NCBI RefSeq assembly: GCF_031199965.1
Contig: NZ_CP133605.1
Span: 439,501-503,500 of the forward strand
Length of the DNA: 64,000 bases
From: Paenibacillus sp. D2_2
GTDB lineage: Bacteria > Bacillota > Bacilli > Paenibacillales > Paenibacillaceae
Direction of reading: 5' to 3'
The notes beneath the pieces were generated by a model. That model searched no databases and was not told where the DNA came from. It worked only from the letters and a program-made list of their open reading frames with translations. Below, piece after piece: positions 27,866 through 38,691 of the stretch (within the stretch, counting starts at the first letter, position 1; each line of letters starts with the position of its first letter). Made by a program: the position numbers and the translations under genes.

Positions 27866-28163
27866 CTTCCCTCCCGTGTAGATTCGGATTGAGCTTTTTT
27901 AGGTATTCGACCTGCGCTTTTAAATACTCATTTTCTTCTTCAACACTGCTAAAATGCTTCTTATTCCAACGTCCGCGATAATCATCAAATGATTCCCCGT
28001 TTTGATGCTTCTGAACCCAATCTATAATCTGTACATCACTTTTAATCCCTAGCTTTTCTCGGATCTGAGAGTAACTCCATTGCTCCTCAACACGTAAACG
28101 AACAGCCTCTCTTTTCGTCTCTTCATCGTACCGATTAAACTTCTGCCCTTTCTTTGGCGGCAT
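27858..28163 (-). CDS. IS3-family transposase OrfA (helix-turn-helix)
   Basis: About 101 residues from ATG 28163, preceded by CGGAGGGG. It has a basic start (MPPKKGQKFNRYDEETKREA), a helix-turn-helix (EEQWSYSQIREKLGIKSDVQ) and a C-terminal leucine-zipper-like coiled coil (VEEENEYLKAQVEYLKKL). It binds the IS ends and, in this family, is often fused to OrfB by -1 frameshifting; orfA and orfB here overlap by eight bases and are not in the classical -1 relation. Confidence 0.8.
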   Translation of the reverse strand: MPPKKGQKFNRYDEETKREAVRLRVEEQWSYSQIREKLGIKSDVQIIDWVQKHQNGESFDDYRGRWNKKHFSSVEEENEYLKAQVEYLKKLNPNLHGREVG

Positions 28164-28306
28164 AATAAAATCCCCTCCGGTCAACAGTCTTTGAATCCAT
28201 GATATCATGAACTCTTTTTCACTGTCTACCGTAAGGGGATAATATCAAGGCATGCCTTCAGGTCTCTTTTTGTTATTCTAGAAGATGTGCTTCGTGAAGC
28301 AACAAG

Positions 28307-30042
28307 CTACTTCAGTAATATCGTCTCTTTATGTAGTAAAGCTTCTATGTTCTCCTTACTTAAAGGCGGACTATAATAGTATCCCTGTATTTGATCACAG
28401 CCATTGTCCTGAAGGAACTTGAGCTGCTCTTCTGTCTCGACTCCTTCGGCAAGCACGGTTAAGCCTAGTGATTTGCCAAGTTGAATAATGGATAGGAGCA
28501 GCGCGGTATCCCTCGGCTCTGCTGGAGTCTGTGTGATGAAGGTTCGGTCGATCTTGAGCACTTGAAGAGGTAGCTCTTTCAAGTAATAGATCGAAGAATA
28601 GCCTGTCCCGAAGTCATCGATGGATAGTGAAATTCCCCGCTCCTTCAAGTAATCTAGTTTATTCTTAATAATCACAGGATCATTTAGAATGGATTCGGTT
28701 ACTTCCAGCTCGAGGTACTGCGGTTCTAACCCAGTCTGCTTTAGTGCTGCTTCTACGATATGTACGAATCTAGGATGCCGGAATTGTATCGCTGAGACGT
28801 TGACGGAGATTGGCAACTTAGGATAACCAGCCTCTTGCCAAGCCTTATTCGTTCGGCATGCTTCACGCAAGACCCACTCTCCAAGTTGCACAATAAATCC
28901 GGTGTCTTCCGCCACAGGGATGAAGGTAGAGGGTAATATCCGTCCGTGGTCGGGTCGTTCCAGCGAATAAGTGCCTCGTAGCCGGTCAAGGTTAGACTAG
29001 ATGAATCCACCTTAGGTTGGTAATATAGTTCAAATTCACCGTTCTCCAATGCACGCGGCAATTTCTTCTCGATCTGAACTCTTTCAAGCAGCTTATCCAT
29101 CAGATAATAATCAAAATAGTGCGGTTCTTGCACGGAGGCAAGCTTCGCCTCCTTCATCGCCAACTCAGCATGCTTCAATAATTGGGTTACATCGGTACCA
29201 TCATCCGGGAAGAGGCTAATTCCCATACCAAACCCTATATGAATCTTCTCCCCATTAACGAGGTAGGATGGTCGAAGTGCTTCACTTAGACCACAGGCCA
29301 TCTTATGTATTTGCAGTGGATCAGATAACTCGGATAACAGAATGATGAACTCATCGGCGAAGCTGCGACAGATCGGTGTTCCTTCAGGGAAGGAAGCACG
29401 CATGCGATCCCCGACTTCCTTCAATAGTTCATTGCCGGTACGCTCTCCATAGCTTTCATTAATATAACGAAAGCGATTTAGATTTACCCTAAGTACAGCT
29501 GCTGTCTTCTGCTCGTTTTTAGTTCGCTGTAGACTGGATTTCATCACTGCGTTGAATCGGTTCATCGTCAGTAGATCTGTAACAGAGTCGAAATAAGTGA
29601 GCTGACGGATTCTTTGCTTGGAGGCGTTACGATCTTCAATCTCCTCCGTGACATCGAACTGCAGGCCGATGAAATAGATTAACTCTCCATCGGAATTCAG
29701 AATCGGGCTAATAATGAACTGATTCCAGAACGTGGTCCCGTCTTTGCGGTAATTCTTGATGGTTACCGTATCGGCCCGTCCTTCCTTAATTGCCTGTCTG
29801 ATTACTCCTAGATGCCGTTTGTCCGTCTCTTCCCCCTGTAAGAACCGGGAGTTGCGCATTAATACGTCTTCTCTCTTATAGCCAGTAATCTTCTCGAATC
29901 CCTGGTTGACATATACTAAGGGATTATCCTTAAGCTTAGGGTCCGTAATAGCAATACCAACACCCATCATATCGATGGATCGGAGCAGGGCTGAGGAATT
30001 GATAATTGACTCAATATGCGTTTGATCTGACGCTTGGTCCAT
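28307..30042 (-). CDS. LOV-like PAS / degenerate GGDEF / EAL cyclic-di-GMP protein (frameshifted)
   Basis: One extra base near 28940 joins the halves into 578 residues. Residues about 20-130 are a PAS domain of LOV type: the flavin-contacting NYRKDGTTFWNQ and IYFIGLQFDVTEE are present, but the photoactive Cys of NCRFLQG is Ser (RNSRFLQG). The GGDEF domain (about 145-310) has RSFADEF in place of GGDEF, so it should not make c-di-GMP. The EAL domain (about 325-570) is complete: EALIRW, NVSAIQF, ELEVTES, DDFGTGYSS, LKIDRTF and AEGVET. The net prediction is a cytoplasmic phosphodiesterase. It is a single gene, immediately downstream of the IS insertion. Confidence 0.8.
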
Positions 30043-30359
30043 ACTAATACCCCCCAGAAGACCTTAATGAAATATGTATATAGAACCAATTTCATAGTAT
30101 AAGACATGTAGGCCGATGATCAAATTGAATCTGAAATTGACTCTATTTCAGAGAATGTTCGGTTCGGGAGCACCTCTCTTCCACATCATACATGCTGGAC
30201 CGAAAGGAAATCAATGGTATACCTTATCTTTCTCCAGCGAAATAGTGTATTTTCCAAGTTGATATTACCATACTCGGGGTAATTAAGAGTTAGATAGTTC
30301 TGAACAGTTTGTAAATGCAAAATGCGATTTCTCGCATTTAGCGAGAAACCGCATTCGGA
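30043..30359. other. 317-bp intergenic region
   Basis: No ORF is supported. It holds the promoter/leader of the EAL gene on the right-to-left strand and, at 30318-30353, the terminator of the response-regulator gene. Confidence 0.6.
30318..30353 (-). terminator. Terminator of the first YesMN/LplABC operon
   Basis: AATGCG and TTCTCGC pair with GCGAGAA and CGCATT around ATTTA; T-rich on the minus strand. Confidence 0.75.
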
Positions 30360-31969
30360 TTATTCTTTTTCCGTTTGCTCTCGATTTGTAAACCGCTCAC
30401 TCTCTACAAACAGCTTACCTCGGTATTCAAAAGGTGAAATACCCTCTAATTCCTTGAACACTCGCGAAAAATGTCTTGTATTCTCAAATCCGACCGCCGC
30501 GCTGATTTCCGATAGTTTTAGCGAACCCTTGCTGATTAGTTCTTTGGCGTTGCGAATGCGCACCTTCTTCAAGTAAGTCACGAAGCTTTCCCGGTGAAAG
30601 TCTTGAACACTTCACTAAAATAGGAATAATTCAGAGAAACATGATTGCTTACGATGGCCATATTCAGTGGACGATGATAATTTTCTTCGATAAAAGCTAT
30701 GGCTTCCTTCATATCCCCGTGCTCGCTATGTGCGGAACGGACTTCCTTGATGTATTTGTCCAGACTTAATAGTAGATGCTCTAATGACCGGAAATAATTG
30801 TGGAAATGGTCAAAATTATATAGGTCGCCTACCTTGCGATACAACTTAATCACTTCAACAGAAGCTTCCCCATATATCCGGAATACCTCATCAAGAACCT
30901 GTTCATTGATGAGCTTACTGACAGTCTCCAAATAATTAATATCAATTCCTGCCAACTGCTCTATCCGAAAAATATGATGCAAGATCGGTCCGATTTCCTT
31001 CTCCCGATCCGTACCCAGAATGTTACCCAGCTTGCGTATTTCTCCCATGGGCATAGCATGGAACTGTCGTTCTCCCGGCAATTCATCGAACCAGACCAGA
31101 CGAGTCTTTGGATAAATAAAGGTGTAGCTCAGAGATTCGCTTGCTTGTCTGTAGCACTTGGCGAGATCCTCCAACCGAGTTCCCTCTTCACTCACGCCGA
31201 TTAATAACCCATCAAGCCCTTTGTCGCTGGCCAAAAGCAACATTTCCGCAAATTTCTGCTGCGGTTCTCCCACGAGTACGACTCTTCCTTCACGATCTAG
31301 TAGAGAAGCGCTTAGCTTACCGTCCACGCTCCTAAACAGATCCTCGGCGAGCGCCTTCAAACCCTCCTTCTTGACCCGGTTGCTGCCTTCATTTTTGCAA
31401 GTCAGCACAGCGACCGAGAAGGGCAAAACATACTGATCGAAGCCGATCTCCTTAGTCCATAATCGTACTTCTTCATCCGAGAATTCACGCTGTATTAGTA
31501 GATCCTGCAAGCGTTCCAGTTGGATTTGCTGTCTGTAGCCTTCCGTAACGGCCAACTGCTTGGCGATTTGAGAGTACTTGTTCAGTTGATCCTCGCATTT
31601 ACGCAGCGTATCGAATAATTCATCTCTGCGGATCGGTTTGAGCAGGTAATCGATCACCTGATACTTGATCGCTGCTTTGGCATATTCAAAATCCTCGTAC
31701 CCGCTTAAAATAATGATCAGCGGACGCTCACCTTGTCCGGTTGGCAGTGGTTCTGCTGCTAATCTCTCAATCAGAGCGATTCCGTCCATAATAGGCATCC
31801 GGATATCGGTAATAATAATTTCGGCACCATGATCCCGATACAGCTCGAGCGCCTCAGCACCCTGAGCGGCCGTTAACAAATCATACTGGCCCGGAAACTC
31901 GCGTTCAATCATCGTTTTTAGACCCAGGCGAATATTTTTCTCATCATCGACGATTATCAAATTTGTCAT
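30360..31969 (-). CDS. YesN-type response regulator (REC + AraC HTH; frameshifted)
   Basis: A 536-residue protein after adding one base in the CCC at 30590-30592 (a G run in the coding strand). REC domain at residues 1-125 (IIVDDEKNIR, phospho-acceptor in IITDIRMPIMDG, conserved Lys in LLKPIRRDEL), a long linker, then two AraC helix-turn-helix motifs at the C-terminus (LNMAIVSNHVSLNYSYFSEV and LSEISAAVGFENTRHFSRVF). It overlaps the kinase gene by 26 bases. It probably activates the adjacent sugar-ABC genes when phosphorylated. Confidence 0.85.
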
Positions 31970-33855
31970 TCATGCCTACCCTCCCCGTTAGCAGTACCTT
32001 TGGCAAGGACATAACAACCGTTGTAAACTTTCCTTGCTCGCTAAATACTTTCAGTCCGTATTCATTCCCATAATATAATCGAATACGCTCTTGTACATTT
32101 CGAAGGCCAATTCCATTACGATTCGACTCAGGTCCAGAGCTGCGGAAAAGCTTATCATTCATTCCTACAGACCGTAGTTCCTGATTTAACCGAGACAGGG
32201 CCTCTTCATGTATTCCTATGCCATTGTCCGTAACTACGATCTGCACGTCGTGATGCTGCCAATCATGCACCTGAATCGAAATTTCTTTGCAGGACTCTTC
32301 TCCGTCCAAGCATGCTTTACAGCATTTTCGACAATCGGCTGAAGGGACATCTTGAGCATTTCCAGCTCCATGGCTTCTTCTGGAATATCGAGCTTAAGGA
32401 GAATTGGTTCGTCAAACCGAATATTCATCACTTTCGTGTAATTCTCGATATGCCGAATTTCGTCGCGCAGCTTCGCATATTCTCCAGACCATTTAAAGTT
32501 ATAGCGCATCATTCCCCGAGGGAAGTTAACGAATCGGAAATCGTCCGTTGGTTCTCAATCTCGGCTAGCATTTTTATGTTTTCCAATGTATTAAATAGAA
32601 AGTGGGCGTCAATTTGATTATGAAGCGAACGCAGTTCAGCCTCCTTCGTCAGCGCTTGCTTGTATACCGCTTGAGCGACCAATGTATTAATCGTATTCAT
32701 TAGTTTGGAGAAATGATGTGCGAGTTCTCCAATTTCGCCACCGCCACGAATCGTGATTCCACTATAAGCTTCTCCTCGCCGTACCTTTTTCATCTCCTCC
32801 GTTAATAGTTGAAGATTTTTCAGAATAAAGGCATTAAGAATATAAGCGATCAGGGTTACCAGCGTAATAAAAACGATATTGGCTCCGATGAGGAGATTAC
32901 GTGTACGGGATATATCCTGGATCACACCCTCCATGGATACGATATTGATCAGATTGGCATTAATCCGTTCAATTCGCTGATGCAATAATAGAAACTGTTT
33001 TCCATTTTCCTTATAATGAATCTCCCATTCTCCCGTATCTTGATAACGCTGAAGGCGTTCTTTAATAATACTCTCCATTTCCGGGTTAGCTTGCAGAATG
33101 GAGTCCATCTCCCGTGTGAATATCTGTGCTTCGCTGTCCGCAAGCAGCATCTGCGACTTGCTGTCCTGCATGACTGAATAAGTCCTCGGACTGAATTTCT
33201 CTAATAACATGTCTACCTGAACCATACCGACATGATGGCCCGTTGGAATGCTCATTTCACGCAGCAACGACACCTTAGGGGTAGGAGCAGGGAGTTGCCC
33301 GATGTACCGCTCCACCACATCTGGATCGTTATATTGGAAAGACCAGGACTCCGTTCCATTCATCTGTTCTGCCTTCTTATACCATGATTCATTGGCTACA
33401 CGATATTCACGGAAGAAGATCGGCCAGATTTCAACGATGTCGCTGCTAGAGAACAATCGAAGATGCGTCACATTGGGATTGTAATACTGAATACGAGTCA
33501 GACTCTTAAAGCTATAGTAGTTGAAGTTTACCAGTTCATCGGTGTCCAGATCGCTGGTATGAGCCAAATAATCCCTCACATCCGGATCGTCATAAGCAAC
33601 CTGTGCCGCCCGGACCATAGATTCAATTTGCGTATCGATATGTAGCTGTTCCATTTCTAGCAAGGACATGCTCTTTTCCTGGGCATCACGTAAATACATG
33701 TTATTGATTGCTTTATAAGAATAAAGGGATACTATCAGGCAGGGCCCTAATATGATAAAAATATAAGCGGCGATCAGGCGGCTCTGAAGCGAGCGGCGCC
33801 CAAGCCAATACATAAATGAATCCCAAGTTGCGTGGAGGCGCTTCCACCTTGTCAT
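31944..33855 (-). CDS. YesM-type sensor histidine kinase (two frameshifts)
   Basis: Adding one base near 32515 and one near 32307 gives 637 residues. A membrane segment near residue 30 (RLIAAYIFIILGPCLIVSLY), an extracellular dCache-like domain of about 260 residues, a second membrane segment (NIVFITLVTLIAYILNAFIL), a HAMP domain, and a His_kinase/HATPase module. The H-box is NQIDAHFLFNTLEN, in which NP of the usual NPHFL is DA; the N-box is QPIVENAVKHAW. The G-box (GIGLRNVQERI) is present. It senses an extracellular sugar-related signal for the partner regulator. Confidence 0.85.
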
Positions 33856-33881
33856 AGCTAGTGACTCCTTTATAAATACCC

Positions 33882-33906
33882 AAACGCCCGCGGTTAGCGG
33901 GCGTTT
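33882..33906 (-). terminator. Hairpin between the binding-protein and kinase genes
   Basis: AAACGCCCGC pairs with GCGGGCGTTT around GGTTA. With only a short T tract it may be a partial terminator or mRNA 3' stabiliser for the binding-protein transcript. Confidence 0.6.
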
Positions 33907-33921
33907 TGGGCAGAGCTATAC

Positions 33922-35600
33922 TTACATGCCAAGTTTCTTCTTATTTTCTTCATACTTCGTTTGTTGGAAGGCTTGCACTTTAGCAAGTCCATATTCATCT
34001 TGTTTCTTAAGGTAATCCGCCCAGATCTTGTCGAATTCAGCTTCGGACGGTGCCATCAACAGCTTAGGAAGCGTTTTACCGCGCAAATCCTTAATTTTGC
34101 CAAGGGCTATACCTTCATCAGAGTTGGCAAGTGGATCAAGTTCATCGAACTCGGAGAAGCTCTTCGCTTTACCGCGAGTCCAATCTTCCAATTGTTTGTA
34201 CGGTTCGACCGACTTCGGTGTCCATTGCTCGGTAATATTCGTATTCATCAGCATCCAGAAGGTGAACGAGGAGCCATATTGCTTATCGAAAGCGGAACGG
34301 TCTGTGTTCATCAGGTCAAAGGCTTCAGGCAAGAATTGATCTTTGCCGTCAATTGTATCATAACTTACGCCTTTTTCGCCAAGGTAAAGGTCTTTGTTCC
34401 CTTCTTCACTATTCAGATAGTCCAGGAATCTAATGGCACGTGCTTTGTCCTTCACATCTTTAGAGATCAAGGTTAATGTCCATCCGGAGATGCTTGGGCC
34501 GTTCAAGGTAGGTGCGTCAAGATTGGCGTTCGCAGGACCATCGACGGCAATGTAGATTTTGTTAGGATCTTGTTGGTATAAAGTACCAAGTTGTGCCGCG
34601 AAATCAGTACGTTGGTACAGCATGGCGAAGTAACGGCCTTGAGCAATTTTTTCTTCCATTTGAGCGCGCTTGTCGATAAAGATATCTTTTGCCAGTAAAC
34701 CGTCCTGGTTGGCTTGACGTAGCACCTTCAACCATTTGACGTATTCCGGATCTTTTTCACGGTCATATAGCTGGCCGTCTTTTTCCCTTGGAATCGCCAG
34801 GAAATTCTGAATATAGCCTTCCAGGGAGTCATTACCTGTTGGGTGAATTCATGCAGACCAAGTGGAATGATCGGTTGTCCGTCGATGTCAGGGAACTTCT
34901 CCTTAGCAGCTTTCAGGGCGTTCAAGAAACCTTCTGGAGTACGCATGTCGGGACTGCCGATTGCCTCATAGATATCCTTGCGGACAACAAACGTTTGGTT
35001 GGATGTATAGGTATCACCAAATTTTGCGTAGTCTTTAGGAGACGAGGAAGCGTTAGGATAGCCATATACGTTACCATCTGCTTGGGTGTACCAGCCCAAT
35101 TTGTCAGGGTCGGATACTTTGTAGAAATAAGGGTCGTATTGATCAGCCAATTCGTTCAGCGGAAGTACGAGACCTCCTTCGATCATCTTCTTCACACCAT
35201 CTTCATACCAGCCAAGCGTAATGAAATCAGGCAGCTTGCCGGAAGCAATCAGTGTATTCAGCTTTTCGTTTTCGTTACCAGCGGGAACAATGAAGTTAAT
35301 ATCAACGCCCGTCTTTTTAGTTATATATTGGGATGTTGGGTCAACTCCCCATTTATTGGGGAACCAGGCAAAGTTCAAATACCAGTCAAACGTAATAGGA
35401 GATGTGTCTGACTTCCAACCTGGCTCGTCTTCGGATAGAGCTGGTTGGTCAGTCGATGTTGTCGTGTTCGCCGGAGTGTTACTGGAGTTTTGCTTTTTGG
35501 CGCTATCATTCCCTTTACCAGAACAAGCTGCCAAGGATAGAACCATGATACATGCCATTAGAAGCATCATCACTTTTTTGGACTTATTATTCATGCCCAT
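33922..35600 (-). CDS. LplA-type sugar ABC transporter binding lipoprotein (frameshifted)
   Basis: One extra base near 34835 joins the halves into 559 residues. The signal peptide ends in a lipobox (MVLSLAACSGKG), so the mature Cys is lipidated. The fold is a large type of extracellular solute-binding protein, as in LplA/YtcQ. It lies between the permease genes and the YesMN pair, which is the usual order in Paenibacillus oligosaccharide importers. The ligand is unknown; no glycosidase is adjacent to suggest one. Confidence 0.8.
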
Positions 35601-35647
35601 GCTTTTTTATCCCCTTTTCTCAATGTTATGAATGCTATAAAATGCAA

Positions 35648-35676
35648 CTCCAAAGCCGCCAAAGCGGCCTGGAGGA
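35648..35676 (-). terminator. Hairpin between permease and binding-protein genes
   Basis: CTCCA and GCCGC pair with GCGGC and TGGAG; no strong T tract. It probably influences relative expression rather than ending the operon. Confidence 0.4.
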
Positions 35677-35697
35677 GTTACCGTTAGTGATGCAGAC

Positions 35698-36588
35698 TTA
35701 TCCCTTAATGGAGCCAATCATCATTCCCTTTACGAAGTAGCGCTGTAGGAATGGATAAGCGAACACGATTGGAAGTGTGGTTACGACCATCGTTGCTAGT
35801 TTCACGGATTGAGAGGTTACCGTCTTGGTTACTGCGCTACCCTGTACGGCTGTAGTCATGATATTTGAACTGGACTGAGCTACTACCCGGTAAAGGAAGG
35901 TCTGGATCGGTTGCAACGACTCTTTATTGATGTAGATAATCCCGGTAAAATAGTCATTCCATTGGTATACCCCGTGGAACAAGGCAATCGTAGCAATAAC
36001 AGGCATGGATACCGGAAGCACGACTCTGAGAAAAATCGTCCAATCGTTGGCTCCATCGATCCTGGCCGCCTCATCTAGTCCGTCAGGAATTTCCCGGAAG
36101 AAGGTCATAAAGATGATAAGGTCAAAGAAGCTGAACAGGACCGGAATAATGAAGACTGTAAATGTATCAAGCATATGTAAATCGCGAATCAGCAGATAGG
36201 TCGGAATGAGGCCCCCTGAGAAGATCATTGTAACTGTTCCTAGAAAGATATAGAATCTTCCAAAGATCAACTCTCTACGTGAGAACGCGTAAGCAACCAT
36301 TGCGGTGAAGAATACGTGAGCTACCACGCCCAAGAGGGTCTTGGCAACGGTGAGTAGCATGGCAGTCATAATACCGGGACTGGCGAATACCGCTTTGAAG
36401 TTCTCCAGGCTGAACATTCGCGGCCACCAGTAGATGCCTCCCAGCATTGCATCTTTGCCATCGTTGAAAGCATTAATCAGAACATACCAAATTGGATACA
36501 GTGTAACAAAACAAATGAGCAGCATTCCTATATTGTTTAAAATATCAAAAGCGACTTCGCCTATAGTTTTGCGTTTTGTTAAAGACAT
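35698..36588 (-). CDS. Sugar ABC transporter permease (LplC/YtcP type)
   Basis: A 296-residue protein with about six membrane segments and the binding-protein-dependent permease loop EAARIDGANDWTIFLRVVLP (EAA motif that contacts the ATPase). It starts behind AGGAGGAACT. Together with the neighbouring permease it forms the channel. As is common for these systems, no ATPase gene is present and a shared MsmX-like ATPase would be used. Confidence 0.85.
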   Translation of the reverse strand: MSLTKRKTIGEVAFDILNNIGMLLICFVTLYPIWYVLINAFNDGKDAMLGGIYWWPRMFSLENFKAVFASPGIMTAMLLTVAKTLLGVVAHVFFTAMVAYAFSRRELIFGRFYIFLGTVTMIFSGGLIPTYLLIRDLHMLDTFTVFIIPVLFSFFDLIIFMTFFREIPDGLDEAARIDGANDWTIFLRVVLPVSMPVIATIALFHGVYQWNDYFTGIIYINKESLQPIQTFLYRVVAQSSSNIMTTAVQGSAVTKTVTSQSVKLATMVVTTLPIVFAYPFLQRYFVKGMMIGSIKG

Positions 36589-36606
36589 GTGTAGTTCCTC
36601 CTTGGC

Positions 36607-37568
36607 CTAAAATAACGAAGTATCGTTGAGTTTTTTGGATACTTGGTTCGCAATCAACAGCAGCGTAATAGCAATAACGGATTTGAACAATCCGACCGCT
36701 GCAGAGTACGAGTAACGGCCTTGAGAAATCCCTGTATAGTAGACATAGTAATCTATAACATTACTAGCACTGTCGTTCAGTGAATTACGCAGCACCAGGA
36801 TCTGGTCAAAGTTGGAGCTCATAACACCGCTGACAGCTAATATAAATAGGATACTGATCGTAGCTTTGATCGCAGGAACTGTGATATACCACATCTTCTG
36901 GAAGCGTCCAGCACCATCAATAGTCGCCGCTTCGTACATCTCAGGCGAAATGCCTGTGATTGCCGCCAGATAAATTATCGCCGACCAGCCAAGCTCCTTC
37001 CAAATATCTGATGTAATGACAATTGTCCAGAAATATTTAGGTTCGGCCAGATAAGATATCGGCTCGTCAATCAAGTGTAGGCCCATAAGGATGTGGTTGA
37101 TGATCCCTATATCCGACAACCATGTGGCCAGGATCCCTCCGAGTACTACCCAGGATAAGAAGTGGGGGAGGTAAGAAATGGTCTGGATCGCTCGCTTGAA
37201 TCGCAGAGAGCGTACTTCATTCAGGAAGAGAGCAAATATAATTGGAAGCGGGAATGTCAGTAATTTAATCAAGCTGATTCCTAAAGTGTTTTTCATTACA
37301 TAGCCAAAGTTATCATCCAAGAAGAATTCCTTGAAGTGCTTAGTCCGACCCAGGGTGCTTCAGAGATCGTTCTAATAATGTCATAATCCTTAAATGCAAT
37401 AATAACGCCGTACATAGGGATGTAATTGAATATGATCATCCATGTGATTCCTAGCAAAGCCATAATTTGAATATGCCTTTGAGATACAAGTTTCTTCAGC
37501 CATTTCTTCTTCGCAGATGGTGGAATATTTGGTTTAACCATAGCTGCGGGCTGTGTAGACTTTTGCAT
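36607..37568 (-). CDS. Sugar ABC transporter permease (LplB type; frameshifted)
   Basis: One extra base at 37340-37341 joins the first 85 residues (first membrane segment IMALLGITWMIIFNYIPMYG) to the rest, 320 residues in all with about six membrane segments. The EAA loop is YEAATIDGAGRFQKMWYITV. It is the first gene of the five-gene minus-strand operon (permease, permease, binding protein, kinase, regulator). A cre site precedes it. Confidence 0.85.
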
Positions 37569-37603
37569 TTTTATCTAACCTCCAAATGATGCAGTATCTT
37601 GTT

Positions 37604-37617
37604 TGTAAGCGTTTTCC
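37604..37617 (-). promoter_or_regulatory. cre site (catabolite repression)
   Basis: TGTAAGCGTTTTCC matches TGWAARCGYTWNCW except for the last base and is nearly palindromic. It lies 36 bp upstream of the first permease gene, which suggests CcpA repression. Confidence 0.6.
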
Positions 37618-37747
37618 ATAATCTCTTTATTATTATAATTGGATAGCTAAGCAAGTATAATGCCTCAGATTTCGTATCGATGTACTCATTTTTCGGATAA
37701 GAGACAAAATTTGTAATATATATTTTTGCGCACATTGAAATAAGTAG

Positions 37748-37782
37748 AAGCCCCGGGAACTTTGGTTTCCGGGGCTTCTTGT
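37748..37782 (-). terminator. Terminator of the coiled-coil protein gene
   Basis: GAAGCCCCGG pairs with CCGGGGCTTC around an inner GAAC/GTTT pairing. Confidence 0.75.
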
Positions 37783-37797
37783 GTATTAGGTACTGAT

Positions 37798-38622
37798 TCA
37801 GGGCAGCATACTATTAGCCCGCTGGATAATAGAAGATATTTTTGATTCATGATTATAAATGTTTTGCTTCTTCGTATTGATTTGTGTCGATAGAGTAATT
37901 AGTCTCGCTAGGGTATCTTTCGTCCGGTCAGCATCGTTTTTCTTTACCGCCGCTTTAAAATTGGACCATTCGGTGGTTAGCTGTTTGTTGGGGGTAGAGA
38001 TAGCACTTTTCTCGGCCTTGATCTTCGTCTTGACGGCATCAATTTCCGATAGCACACTGCGGATCTGTTTTTGCTTCTTCGTTCTATCCGCTTTGGCGGT
38101 CTTCAATGCGGCCTCCTTCGACTTGAGGTCCTGCTTGGTGATATCGACAACTAATTTCATTCCGTCGGCTTGTGCTTTCAACACCTTGTAAAGTGATTTG
38201 TCCTTCAATTTATTAGCGGCGGCTACCTGTTTATTGAGTGAGGTATATGAGGTGTATAGAGGTTGGTACTTCGATTTAGCTGTCTTGACCTGCTCCTCCA
38301 GTTTACTGATCTTGCTTGCATCGATATTACTGATAGCCTTGCTTACACTGGATGCTTTGCTCTCATTGTCGTAATGTAGGGACGCTGTTCGGTCATCCAG
38401 GCTTATGATCTGCGTACGGCTGCTCTTGAAGTCTGTGAATTGCTTGCGGAGCGTGGTCCCGTTCTTTCCAGCCTTATCTGCTGTTGCGTCGAGTTGAGCG
38501 TTGATTGAGTCGGTGAACTCGATGGCTGCAGCTGATGCCTGGCTCGGTGGAGATAGAGCAGTAATCCCTGCGGCGATGATAAGTGCTAATACAAGTATGC
38601 CGGTTCTAAGATGGTTTACCAT
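37798..38622 (-). CDS. Secreted coiled-coil protein of unknown function
   Basis: Start at 38622 (MVNHLRTG), behind AAGGAGAG; an upstream in-frame ATG has no site. A signal peptide (GILVLALIIAAGITALSPPS, cleaved after ASA) leads to about 240 residues that are almost entirely Lys/Ala/Ser/Asp-rich helix with heptad character (for example SKISKLEEQVKTAKSKYQPL). It lacks catalytic or wall-binding motifs. Similar proteins are widespread in Paenibacillus and unassigned. It stands alone between two terminators. Confidence 0.6.
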   Translation of the reverse strand: MVNHLRTGILVLALIIAAGITALSPPSQASAAAIEFTDSINAQLDATADKAGKNGTTLRKQFTDFKSSRTQIISLDDRTASLHYDNESKASSVSKAISNIDASKISKLEEQVKTAKSKYQPLYTSYTSLNKQVAAANKLKDKSLYKVLKAQADGMKLVVDITKQDLKSKEAALKTAKADRTKKQKQIRSVLSEIDAVKTKIKAEKSAISTPNKQLTTEWSNFKAAVKKNDADRTKDTLARLITLSTQINTKKQNIYNHESKISSIIQRANSMLP

Positions 38623-38691
38623 AGAGCATCTCTCCTTAATAAGATTTTGCCGCAATACGAAACTTAATCATTTCTATACGTACACGCCAAA

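Larger units (their letters stand above)
26974..28247 (-). mobile_element. IS3-family insertion sequence (IS150-like), ~1.27 kb
   Basis: Two minus-strand ORFs (helix-turn-helix OrfA and DDE OrfB) lie between imperfect ~36-bp terminal inverted repeats. The ends start TGGTCTTACCCCC and TGATATTATCCCC, and share GTAGACA and AAAAAGAG further in. The flanks are AGG on both sides, a 3-bp target duplication as made by IS150-group elements. Confidence 0.85.
26956..28275 (+). terminator. Terminator of the sigma operon, split by an IS element
   Basis: AAAAAGAGACCCGGAGG to the left of the IS and AGGCATGCCTTCAGG plus TCTCTTTTTG to the right join, after removing the IS and one AGG, into one hairpin: AAAAAGAGACC pairs with GGTCTCTTTTT around a GGCATGCC palindrome. 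The left arm now reads into the IS, so the original terminator is destroyed. Confidence 0.65.

Noticed and set aside
27858..27900. Programmed -1 frameshift at AAAAAAG linking OrfA and OrfB
   Set aside because: The slippery sequence is present, but orfB is in the +1 frame relative to orfA in this copy and has its own TTG start with a ribosome binding site. Given the error pattern of this sequence the true relation cannot be decided.
28753..28915. Overlapping separate GGDEF and EAL genes
   Set aside because: One missing base explains the overlap; the joined protein has all EAL motifs in order.
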